NCBI GenBank assembly: GCA_012064415.1
Contig: SSNU01000034.1
Coordinates: 1 to 64,000 of the forward strand
Direction of reading: 5' to 3'
Source of the DNA: Gyrodactylus bullatarudis
Taxonomy: Eukaryota > Platyhelminthes > Monogenea > Gyrodactylidea > Gyrodactylidae
Length of the DNA stretch: 64,000 nucleotides
Position numbers and translations under genes: made by a program. Under the pieces are notes generated by a model. It ran no database searches and was not told where the DNA came from. It worked only from the letters and a program-made list of their open reading frames with translations. This document shows positions 10,779-21,600 of this stretch, piece after piece. Position 1 is the first letter of the stretch. The number at the start of each line of letters is the position of its first letter.

Positions 10779-11741
10779 TCAATGATCAACAATGGTGTCA
10801 TCTGACTCGTCACCAAGTTCATTCGATGATGAAACCGAATTCGACTGGTCAAAAGAATTTGCCCCCTGATACGTATGGGAGAAGAAATTTTTGATATTCT
10901 TAGACTCATCATTCGAATCATTTAATGAGGCCTCTTGTCTGTGAGAAATCTGATTTTGGTGGTGGTTATAAACAGTGTCGCTGCTGTCTAGCACGCCCTT
11001 TGAATCTTGTGATGGAGGTGAATTGTTTGAGTCGGAAGATGGATTTTGAAGATTCGAGAAGCTAATTTCTAACAACTCCCTTAAACCTGAATTCTCTGTT
11101 TTGAGACGTTGAATTTCCCCTTCAAGATGAAAAGTGTACAGGTCTGACTGATCGGCCATTTCCTTGGCAATGGTGGCCATTGTTGAGATGCGTTCTTCTA
11201 GAACTTTATTTTGACCATCGCCTGGTTTTGAATGACTGCTCTCGCGGTTGGCGTGATTTGACAGAGTCTCGGAATCTGTTTCAAAGCACTCCTTTGAAGT
11301 GACAACATGCTCGTTTGCATTTGACTTTTTAGTAGCCTCTAGAATCTTTTTGGCCCTGATCAGATCGGACTCTTTGATTTTCATCATTTCGTTCATTTGA
11401 TTTCGATACTTCGTCATGACAATCTCAATAACTGCCTCGTGCTCTTCGATTGAATTGTTCAGCATGCTGTTTTGTTGACGTAACTGTTCGAGTTCCTTAT
11501 TCTCAGCCGCTAGCCAAAGGATGAGGTCAGAATTTTTGTTTCTCTTCGTGACCACTTTGGTTATTTCATCAAAGGATAAGGACTCCTCTTGGTAATCCTT
11601 CATGGATTCTATGGACAACTTGATTGCTTTGCCCTTGGCTATTAAATCATCTAGATTCTTTTCACTATTCCTGAGTTCAGTGGCCAAATTGGTCACCTCT
11701 TCAATGGTTTCCTCGATACTGCTTTCAGTGAAAGTGGAGGC
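10779..11741 (-). CDS. SIKE/FGFR1OP2 family coiled-coil protein
   Basis: One large exon encodes 320 residues. In the family, SIKE1 and FGFR1OP2 are accessory subunits of the STRIPAK phosphatase-kinase complex. Seen here: the N-terminal segment ending IKLSIESMKDYQEE; the signature ENKELEQLRQQNSMLNNSIE followed by EHEAVIEIVMTKYRNQM; and a second coiled coil with LKTENSGLRELLEISFSNLQ, the usual family end. A Ser/Asn/Asp-rich tail of about 85 aa follows that the vertebrate proteins lack. The exon starts at a strong acceptor (TTTTCTTTGACAG at 11742-11754) and reads GCC TCC ACT in frame, with an in-frame stop just upstream and no ATG until residue ~50. Alignment with the family suggests that essentially only the initiator Met is missing. 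The gene follows CPSF2 by 139 nt on the same strand. Confidence 0.85.
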   Translation of the reverse strand, partial: ASTFTESSIEETIEEVTNLATELRNSEKNLDDLIAKGKAIKLSIESMKDYQEESLSFDEITKVVTKRNKNSDLILWLAAENKELEQLRQQNSMLNNSIEEHEAVIEIVMTKYRNQMNEMMKIKESDLIRAKKILEATKKSNANEHVVTSKECFETDSETLSNHANRESSHSKPGDGQNKVLEERISTMATIAKEMADQSDLYTFHLEGEIQRLKTENSGLRELLEISFSNLQNPSSDSNNSPPSQDSKGVLDSSDTVYNHHQNQISHRQEASLNDSNDESKNIKNFFSHTYQGANSFDQSNSVSSSNELGDESDDTIVDH

Positions 11742-11831
11742 CTGTCAAAGAAAAAATAAAATTACTGAAAATCTTTTACAGAATTTTCGAATAAAGAGAA
11801 AATGTTGAGAAAGTTTAGTAAAAATATCAAT

Positions 11832-11845
11832 ATTTATTATTTATT
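11832..11845 (-). terminator. CPSF2 polyadenylation signals
   Basis: On the minus strand two overlapping AATAAA-type signals (AATAAATAATAAAT) lie about 36-50 nt after the CPSF2 stop, and about 90 nt before the splice acceptor of the next gene. This is the arrangement expected for closely spaced genes processed from one transcript. Confidence 0.6.
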
Positions 11846-11880
11846 ACAAGTAGAAATGCAAAAATAATTTTGTAGAGTGA

Positions 11881-14800
11881 TCAGAGAACGGCAAATTGTT
11901 GGTAGAGAAGTTTGCGAACTGTAAAGTATGTATTGGTTAGTTTTCCTTCAAGACTCAACTTCCCAGCATCCATACGCTTGATGGAGACACAGTCGCCTAC
12001 AACAAGAATTCCAGAAACAAACTCAGCTGAGAGCCCGTTGGCTTTGAATAGCTGTTTCAAGTCTGACATTTTCGGTTCATTGACCAAGACAGTTCCATGA
12101 TCTGGACGACTCTTATCACTTGTTAGGGGAACTAAAGTGGGAAGTTTATTAACCTGCTGATGAATGGTCTTCATGGGTCCAATTTCATCAGGATCATTAG
12201 ATTGAGATTCACGGAGTTCGTCAATAGAACTTGATGGCATCGATAGGACAGCATCGACCCATGCAAGTTCATAGTCCTTGATTTTGGTTAGACGCAAACT
12301 GGAAACAAGACCATCGGCCATTTTTGCCTAAAAAATATTATATAAAATGTATTTTTCTCCAACGATTCCCTGTTTTTCAAAAAACTCAGAAAGAAATTTA
12401 TTTATTTATTGAATCGTGGCTGAGCGAAGTAGATAATTGCGATACCATGCATTGTATAAGGTTACAAACTGTGAAAAAAAACTAGACCAATCAAATTCAA
12501 ACATGAAATATTACACCTACACGTCATCATTTTCAAATCAACCCGCATTAACTACTTAAAAAGACCTCAAGTATGAAAGGATATTCCCTAGTGAATTTGA
12601 AGTAACTACAGATGGGGCTATAATCAAAATAAGCATAATTAATTAAATGCAAATTAATTTAGAATTTGGCCTTAAAAAAAGGTTTCTGAGCTTACCTGAT
12701 AGATAAAATCTTCTTTGGTGCAGTTGATAACGTCGACGCCGACTGGAACATGGACATTCTTCTCAGATGAGTTTCCCTTAGTCTTACAGCGATCTGTATT
12801 GGTTATGGATGATTTTCTACAATACTCAGCTAGATGGTCGACACTTCTCTTGTCATTACCAACCAAGATTAGTTCTTGTGGTCGGATACCGTTGACAATT
12901 TTCTTGATGGCCTCCCCATCACTACGACATTCATAATCGAGGAAATAGATTTTCATCTTTACATCAAGTTCCACTTCATGTGAGATACACTTGCTGACGT
13001 ACATTTTCTGGAGGGATTTCGATGGGCTTGTCATAAACTCATCATCGTCATTGGTTTCTTCATCATCGTCATCGTTCCAGCGTTTTGACTCGCGTGTTTT
13101 CTCAAATGATCTCGTGGCCAACTGGAGCCAATCTGATATGTTGATGCCGGAGGCAATGGAATTTTGTGTGAACATGTCAAGAAGAAGTTTATCATCTGAG
13201 CCGAGTATGAACTTCATGCTTTCGCTAAGTTTATCTGGAAAGAAATATTTTTATTTGAAAAAAAAAAGAGTAAAATTCTAACTTTTGATAGATAAATCCT
13301 TTCAAGTTGTATGTTTTTTTACTGGGGGATTTTTCAATGAATTTTCTTTAAGCTTTGGGAAATTCCTGTGACAATTATTTCTATAAATTTACAGAAATCA
13401 ATAGAAATCAAGGTCTCAAGACAGTAACTCCTATACTTGATGACATCAAATGACTAATGTTCTAGATATTTAATTACTTTTTAGCTCAGTAATAACATCA
13501 AACGTAAATTCATTCAATAAAATAACACCATGAGAAAAGAATACTTGAGTCATAGAATAAGTTTTTCTGGTAATCCCTGTAACTCATTTGCAGTTTTTCA
13601 AAATTTCGCATTTCTCTAAAAATATCTGTAACTTAGAATTATTTGAAATTTATTTTACATAATCAGGAATTTTCCAAAGCTTATTTTTCTTGACTATGAT
13701 TATTATAAATTCTACTTTTTGAATAAAAAATTTGTAAAATAAGAATAATTTTCCGATTTTAAATTTTTTTTAAATTAAAGGTATAGAAGATTTCTTGGAG
13801 GGAAAAATTTTCTAACTTGAAAGAAAATATAAATTATTTCAAAAAACCAATTGAAAGAATCAATCGAAATCTTTCTGATAAGCTCCCTAAAAGACAAGGC
13901 CTTTTTAGTTTCTGATACTTTGGCGAGTCTTATCATTTGGTATAGAACGCATATATCAAATTGAGGAAATACTCACTCGAATTTTTCTCCGGCTTCATGT
14001 TCTGCGATGCATCAAAAGATCCATTCAGACTCTTGCCTGGATTATTTTGAGAATTAACAGTGCCGTTTTGATTTTGACTATTTCTTTTGAAGCGTTCCTT
14101 TGCCCGGGCATTTTGAATAGCAGCTTTCTCGGCCATCATCAGAGCGTTACCTCGGTACATTGATATTCGAAAGTCTTGCGACAATGGTTCACCATAGTCA
14201 TCAAACTGAATCACTTTTTCTGTTACATTAAAAGCAAGGACAGTATTCTTGGCAGTTTTGAACCAAAGACCACCGTCATTACCCTGGACACTGCGTAGAA
14301 TATCATAGCCATGTTGATGACGGCCTTTGACGAGAGGAACATTTTCAGTTGTAATCTTTTCAATAATCTCCCGGCTCTCGACATTCTGTTCAGATGCCAT
14401 CTTTTTAAATGACGATTTACTCCGATTCCATTCGTCGCCGGAACCAGGATCTGAGTCAGAGGTTGAGGTTGAAGAGTAATCTGAAGTGACAAAGGCATTT
14501 TTGGGATGGGTTCTGCGTTTTCTCTTACCACGACCTTGAGAAAGAAAATGGTCATAAACTTTATTAGAATGGCATACAGGTACAAACTTCTCTCTTTGAT
14601 TAGTTCATTCTTGTCTGATTTCTCATTGAAGCCCTCTGAATTAGATTTGGCTGAATCATCTATAATCTCTTCTGGTTTGTCAGAACTATCGAGAAAGGGT
14701 AATGGGGCAGATTTATCATATTTTTCAGCTGGGACCATAACTCGTTGGTTTATATTGAAGGGAATTTTGAAGTTATTCTCCGGAATATTCACCAAATCTC

Positions 14801-16069
14801 GGTCGTCTGCTTTAATAAAACAAGAATTACATGAGTGCAAGAATGGATAAGAGGCTTAAGTAAGTGAACAAACCTGGTTTAAAGTCTCCTTTGTTACAGT
14901 TTTGATATAACTGAGAAATGAGAGTATCTTTTGGGACTTGGTGGGTGATTATATCATGGCCGATTTGTTTTGTTATAATTATGGCATTTTCCGAATTAGA
15001 ACTCCATTCAGCGAACAACTGGCGAGCAAAACCATACTTTAGATCGTCCATACTGGCCAGGACAACCTTGGGAGAGAGGACCAAGTCAAATTGATCAAGA
15101 GTATGACACAATTGCATATGCTTGAATATAAATGGGTTTGTTCTCTGTTCTTCAAAAGACTTGATCACTTTCTCACTCATCCATTCAATCAGGTTTTTGG
15201 CATAATCAAAAACATTGAAAGCAACATTACTCAGCATAGCCAAACCGTAGGCCATGAGACCAGCGTCGGGAGCATGCCAAATAGCCTCTAGGTAATGAGC
15301 AATTTCGAGACATCTTCCAGCAGAATCTGTGGCAATCAGAACATTTCCCCCTTTGCTCAGGGTTTTTAGGCATATTTGTCTCAAGTAATCATCGCGATCT
15401 TTACGCTTGGGCTGAGTGTACAGAGCGTTCGATGCATCCATAATTAACAAATAGGGCTTCATACAAGCATCAAAAGCAGCGCCATTTAAATGTCTTTCTT
15501 TTTTGTGGTTAAAATCTATTGCATAAACGATTTCAGTGTCTTCTTTAAAGACCTTCCAGATAGTTCCACCAAGAATGTATCCCGAAGGATATGGCATTAC
15601 GCTAATACCTTGTCCACGACCTTGAAGAGTTTGAGCTTGTTGATATTTAAGTTGTGTAAACTTGGAGAATGCTGAGTCGACTTCGTCAAGAGTGAAAAAA
15701 TCAAAATTCTCAGATGAATAAATAGACTGGTATAGATCATATAGAAATAATTGGCCCAATTTTGCTGTTGGTATGGTGGAATAGATTGGACACGAGAGAC
15801 CATATTGACCAACTAAGTGAGGCAAAAGACCACAATGTCTCGGTGTAGCATGAGATATGAATACTGCGTCTAGATATTTAATCCATTTTGATAGTTCAGT
15901 TAAATGCGAGAGATCCATACCTTCTTCCCAACCACAATCAAACATGCAGTGAAATTGATCAATCTATTCGGATTTTAGCACAATAAATAATTACCTGAAG
16001 AATAAAACACGGAGGTTTACCATCGGATGCACCGGAAAAGGTGTGTAACTTAATAATAGATGTAGCCAT
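11881..16069 (-). CDS. CPSF2: Cleavage and polyadenylation specificity factor subunit 2
   Basis: CPSF100 is the catalytically inactive partner of CPSF73 in the nuclear pre-mRNA 3' end processing complex. Six exons join in frame to about 976 aa: 15995-16069, 14874-15963, 14588-14809, 13977-14534, 12696-13234, 11881-12327. The start MATSIIKLHTFSGA matches the family. A metallo-beta-lactamase fold follows (FDCGWEEGMDL; ISHATPRHCGLLPH, degenerate metal ligands as in CPSF100; YDLYQS; GGTIWKV; YAIDFNHKKERHLNG), then the beta-CASP region (ILQ..LIATDSAGRCLEIA, SPKVVLAS). The C-terminal domain has YFLDYECRSDGEAIKKIVNG, AWVDAVL, LVNEPKMSDLKQL and LLYQQFAVL at the end. It is longer than the vertebrate protein (about 780 aa) because of acidic/Asn-rich linkers. 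Intron 1 is only 31 nt; introns then run 64, 53, 742 and 368 nt. Confidence 0.96.
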
Positions 16070-16430
16070 TTAACAAATTTCCAAAATCTTTAATTGCATC
16101 AAATAAAATATTTGACATAACAAATTGAAAATTTCAGAATCTCAAGAAAGATTTTGTTTAGATTAATGGTCGGTAAAAATTTTAAATCTTTTCTATTAAA
16201 AGTTTCTGATACACGATTCAAGTCCAAAGGACTTCTTTATAGAATGCTCGATATATATTATTGAATGAAAGAATCAACAAATAAGGAAAAAGACAAGGAA
16301 AGTATATAAAAATTTATAAGAATAGTAGTTCAATCATTACAAGAAAATACTGTTCATCTATTTAAAATTTCAATTTGAAATGTAAATTTTGGGTTAAAAA
16401 ATGGTCATTTAACATTATAAATAATAATGT
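16070..16430. other. CPSF2 upstream region
   Basis: 361 bp between the CPSF2 start and the stop of the next minus-strand gene. It holds AT-rich sequence only. It must contain the CPSF2 promoter, or an intercistronic region if the two are co-transcribed. No clear element is seen. Confidence 0.4.
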
Positions 16431-17143
16431 CTAGTAATCATGGACATAATCTCCCATAAGCTTTGAGAACAAATTCTTCTCTGATTCACTTATGTAATCA
16501 TAAAATGTCTTGAAGTGGCTGACTATTGAAAGAGTGTCTAAAATAAATAGAAAGATTGTAATATTCAAACTCAATAAATTATAAATAGATACACGAGAAC
16601 ATTCATACTAGATAACGAGCGTATTTCTGTATTAACCAAAAATCACATGCAGTTATCATGACATACAACAGAAGTTTGTTTAACTCACAATCCATCCATA
16701 ATTCACGCAGAATATAAGAGATAATTTTTCAAAAATTATTTTTCCCTAGAAGAACGAAATATAGATGGATATAAATAAATCGAGACTAAACATTTTGTAG
16801 TACAGATTGAAGAATCAAATAATTATTGCTGCATAAGCAATTATATGATACATTTTTAAAGTGATTGCTCAGTGATTTGATCTATTTCCAAGAATCTTTT
16901 TTGATTGAAGATTAGCAAGGATAATAGCAGGAATTTCTTTTTATCATCAGTGTAATTGAAAACCATTTCAATCTAACCAATGTTTTAATCTATCAAGTTT
17001 TTTTTATCAGAAACTCGTACAACTCTATGAAATAATAATAGTGCGATAATTGTGTTTGAATAAAACTTACTTTGAGCAGTATGTCCATATTCTATGAGGG
17101 AATTGTTTGATTCACACGAAACAGTTTCATCTAGATTATCCAT
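16431..17143 (-). CDS. Small two-exon orphan protein (59 aa)
   Basis: Exon 1 (17071-17143) starts MDNLDETVSCESNNSLIEYG and ends at a good donor (AAA/gtaagttt). Exon 2 (16431-16537) begins after TTTATTTTAG and encodes TLSIVSHFKTFYDYISESEK, then NLFSKLMGDYVHDY and a stop. Phases match (1 into 2) and the joined frame is open. It has an acidic, hydrophilic N-terminal half and an amphipathic, helix-like C-terminal half, with no signal peptide or membrane segment. I do not recognise the family. The clean splice sites and non-repetitive sequence favour a real small gene between CPSF2 and the AMPK gamma-like gene, all on the minus strand. Confidence 0.55.
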
Positions 17144-18644
17144 TTTAAAGACTACAATAAAATAACAATATAGAGAGGCAATTTGAAAATTTAATAGTTT
17201 CATGGGAAAAGCTAAAATTAATGCAATTAAATTTTCTAACAAATCAATAGGATATATCATATGTGTACTATGCAGAAAAAGAGAGATAGATTAGAGGCAA
17301 TGTGTGGAATTTTCCTAAAACTAAAAAAATTTCAAAACTACGAGACAGTTCTCCAATGGGAGCAATCAATGTTGGGTCCTTTTGAGTTGGATTTTGATTA
17401 CTAATTCATTACTACTACTAATTGATAACTAAAAGAAGAGTTTAAATTAGAAGCCTCTGAAATCAAATGAAGAGAGAATCGTTAATGAAAAAAAGAAAGT
17501 TACACACTTGATATCATTATTTCTTACATATTCTTCATCAGTATCAGTATAAAATTTTAGAAAACAAATTCATCATACAACTGATACTTTTCGAATCTAA
17601 ACATGGCAATATATTGCAATTTTAATATTGTAGATTTTTGTTGAAATAGAAAGCCATTCGGAGCTTTATACATGGTGTATAGATGAGAAATTTTAACCAG
17701 TGAAAAAATTAAACTTGATAATTATCAAAGTATTATAATAATTATGATTTTATGTACTTGGTGAAACAATAATTAAGGAATCTATAAAACAGAAAATGGC
17801 TTCAAATATTACTGTATTGAGTTGGTAATACTGTGGTTAGAATAACTAAAAAGATATTACTGTAAATGAAAGGTATAGAATACTGTTTCTGAAATTGTTT
17901 CATCAATACAGCTATTGATACTGATACTACTATTCATCAGTATGAAGAATATATAAAATAATGTTACTGCAAGTGTAAAAGAATCTCGGTCTGTTATTTT
18001 GTTATTGAAATAAATTTGAAAAATGATTAAACATTTTGGGAGTAAAAGTAGGTTTAATTTGAATAATACCAACCCTTTTTCATAGCCTCTAACCAAGAGC
18101 TTGGCTATCTCGGTACTTTTAATAATATATAATACTGTACATTTTATTCCAGATTAGATAATTGTATGAATCGAAAGAAATCTCATATTAAGAAAAAGAG
18201 CCTATATTGTAATAATTAATAAATTAACTACTAACTTTGGTAGTTTATTTTGATAAATTTGTAACATGATAAAAAATACAGATGGGAGTTTTCGATGAGG
18301 AATCCAGGAATTAATCGAGTTAATTGGGAGCGGATAAAAAAAGATGAAGGAAGTGTCGGAAGAAAAAAATTGGGAAAAAAAGTAAAATCGACCAATTTCA
18401 TATAGAATATATGGGTAAATTGTATTCTGTATTAAATTCAATAAGCTTTAGGGAATATGGTATATAGATTGTAGTTTGTCGCTGATCAAAACTTGGATCT
18501 ATGTCTAAGACGCACTTTCTTGAAGGTTTTAGAAACTTTAAAGAGAGAAAATTTAGAATTTACGCAAAAATTAAGAGATAAAGTTTGTTATTTCTTGAAA
18601 ATAGTATGATCTTTAGATGCTTGTATTTATTTATCAAGACTTAC
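17144..18644. other. AT-rich interval, possible 3' end of AMPK gamma-like gene
   Basis: The CBS-protein gene exon at 18645 ends with a donor, so at least one more exon should lie here or the donor is unused. A minus-strand stretch at 18060-18120 reads STEIAKLLVRGYEKG and looks coding, but I could not join it in frame. The rest is low-complexity sequence with no supported feature. Confidence 0.4.
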
Positions 18645-21600
18645 GACTATCTTCATGAGCACTGCTAACACGTTGTCTGGTGGACATGTCTCGAGTAGAG
18701 TCAGAGAGGCAAATTTGACATTTGCAGCAACAGCAATTACAAGAATGACTCATTTTTGGCTGATCTTCAAGACTTCCGATTGGCAGGTCTAATAGGAAGC
18801 TAAGTAAATCAACGGCTGTTATCAGTCCGGTGAATCTTTCCTCATTTCGATCGTAAATCAAGAGCATAGTTGTCTGGAAGGAGACAAAGATACCATGAGT
18901 ATCATCAAAAGTTTTATTATTCTAAGCTAATTGATAAGAAAAATATGGGGATTTTTGAAATTTGGATTTGGCGCCAAATCCCATTTTTTGGAACTTTGAA
19001 CTAAAATGTTTTTATTGAGTTGAAAGTGGAAGTGTGGTCAAAAGAAGATTTCCAGGATCAGAATTAGACAAGAAAGCTAAAATTTAAAAATTTTGAGGGA
19101 TTTTGAATTATCGAAATTTCTTTGATTTTCAAGTAGTGTAAATGATCAAAAAATCGAAATTCAGCTTCAAAACGATAATGATATTATGCATTAGAACAGA
19201 TTCTTGTCTAATTCTGATCCTGAATCGAAATTTAAAAAATCACCATAATTTTTATAAAAGTATTTTTTATTCAGAATTTTTTTCTTTCAAATGGTGAAAG
19301 TGGGAAACATGAGTTCTACTCATTGAGTAGGATTCCTAAAAATCTTTCAAATATTTGAAATCTAGATGAAAAAATCGAGATTTTTATAAAAATCACAGAT
19401 TCCCATATCAATTAGCTTCAAAATTTATAACTATAATTATGATACTGGTAAATAGCTACTATTAGTACATATATTGTATTGGGAAATATTACCTTTAGTC
19501 TGAACATTTTATCGATTACTTGGAGGATGTTGTCATTGGAATCACAAAAGTTTTCCCTCTGCTGAGAACATGTCTGGAAAAATAGAATAGATAAAATGTC
19601 CATTTGAGAATCTTTAAATACAATACATTAGCAGTCTTAAATTGCACAAAAATATGTCCTAACCTGGTAAGCATTTTTACAGTATTTACTAGGCTAGGGT
19701 AAAATTTTTAGCCTCATATTAGGACCAATTTTCTGATATAATCCAAAATTTTTCAAATCGCCGCTAAATTTTCAATGAATTTTTACTACGCAATCACTAA
19801 AATTCGGAATATCTTGGCCATTTACTATGTTTCTTAATTTTTATCTTCAAAAATAGTAATCTTATCATTAAGAGGGGCTTCATGGTAAATTTCATCGTTT
19901 TATCATGTCCGTGGGATATTGTGCGAAAAATGGGTAATGGAGATTCCACTGGAGAATGACTTTCACGCTTTAAAATTATGCAAAACATGATCTGAGTACT
20001 AAAATTTATCAGAAAAGTAAGTCCTCTCGTGAGTTGTTCGGAGAAAAAGAATTCCATCCAAGCCTAGTATTTACTATATTTTCAACTCTCGTTGGACTAG
20101 GAAACTTTTGTACATTAATTTGTTCATTCAAGAGAAAATTCTCTCAGATGAAGCTAGACACCAGCGTAAGTAAGTCACTAGGATAACTTGAAAGCTTGGG
20201 AAATTTAGTCTCATGCTTATATTGACCAAAATTCTCTTGGATCTTGAACAAAGGATTTGAGCGGGGAATTGATTTCTCTTTTGAAATTGAGAAGTAAGCC
20301 ATCTTAACTCTCATTCTTCCCTACTTCTTCATATAGGTTGATTTTGATAATTGTTCCCTTGATATTTGTTTTCTTGGCCATCTTGATGGCAGGATTTGCC
20401 AAGTGCCTTTTATAAATCACCAGATAATTCATCCAATAATACAGGTTTATCAAGAATTTCTTGAATGCTTGAATTGGTTATATGTAGTTTTTGAAACATT
20501 ATCACTTTTCATAACTTAATTAATGCAAAATCTGATTACAACACAGAAAAAAAGACTTACAGGGAATTTAGAAGAGAGAATCTTGGAGACTTTGTCAGTG
20601 GCAGGTTCAATATCAGTTCCTTCCAAGAAATAATGCTGAAAATATGCAATAAATGGATTATTTCAGGGGAGATTACTATGAAGTAAATTCTTACAAGAAT
20701 ATCACCGGGAGAGAGTATCCCAACAAATTTACAATCATGCATTACCGGTAGCCAGGGTATGGCTGGAAGTTGGGCAAGAGCAAACTTTCTCTGTACCCTA
20801 TCAAATAGATGAAGGGCCCCGAGGCAAGTTGTCTCATTCAGTTGGAGAAGAATTGAGCATATATCATTCTCATTGGCGAGGACTGACCAGTTTGTGCTGA
20901 AATTATGGTCTGAAGAGAGTATCCTATGTGTATAGGAATCGATTCGGGAGATGATCAACTTTAAAATATCTGAATGGGGCAATTTGCCCAAAACCAGGCG
21001 AACATATGATATTAATCTATCAATGGTTATGAGACCTATGGAATTTCCAAGGTTCGGATCAACAATGACAACCTGACAGGGTGGCGGAACTTTGTAAGTA
21101 TTCTCTTCATAATCTTCCCTTGTGTCTGTTACTCTTTTGACAACCTCGTAGGGTATGAGAAAGTGTTTTATAACATCAACTAACGAAAGCATTGGCGATA
21201 CAAAAAGGTTCTTTGAGAATAAATTAATTGGGCAATAATTATAGGTTTTGATAGATATCTCCTCGAAAATATTCAAGACCTCATACAAGACTTTGTCTTT
21301 CCATTCGACAAATGTTGACGGAGAAAAAAAGCTTTTCGATACATTTGAAGAATCATTAATTATGGTGGCTAGAAGCTGAACAGCTGTCAACTGGTTGAAG
21401 TTTCCGATGAAAGAATAACTTGATGAGTTCCATATGGGTGCTGCCTGGATTCCATTCTCCAAAAGACATTGAATACTCCGAGAAATCTAGCAAAAATTAA
21501 AGTTACTTTCATTTACTATTGAACTTTATAAAGATTCCTTAGAAGCCTTATTTTTTTCCGTATCAAAAACAAGAAAATCATTTACTTGATCATGGAGACG

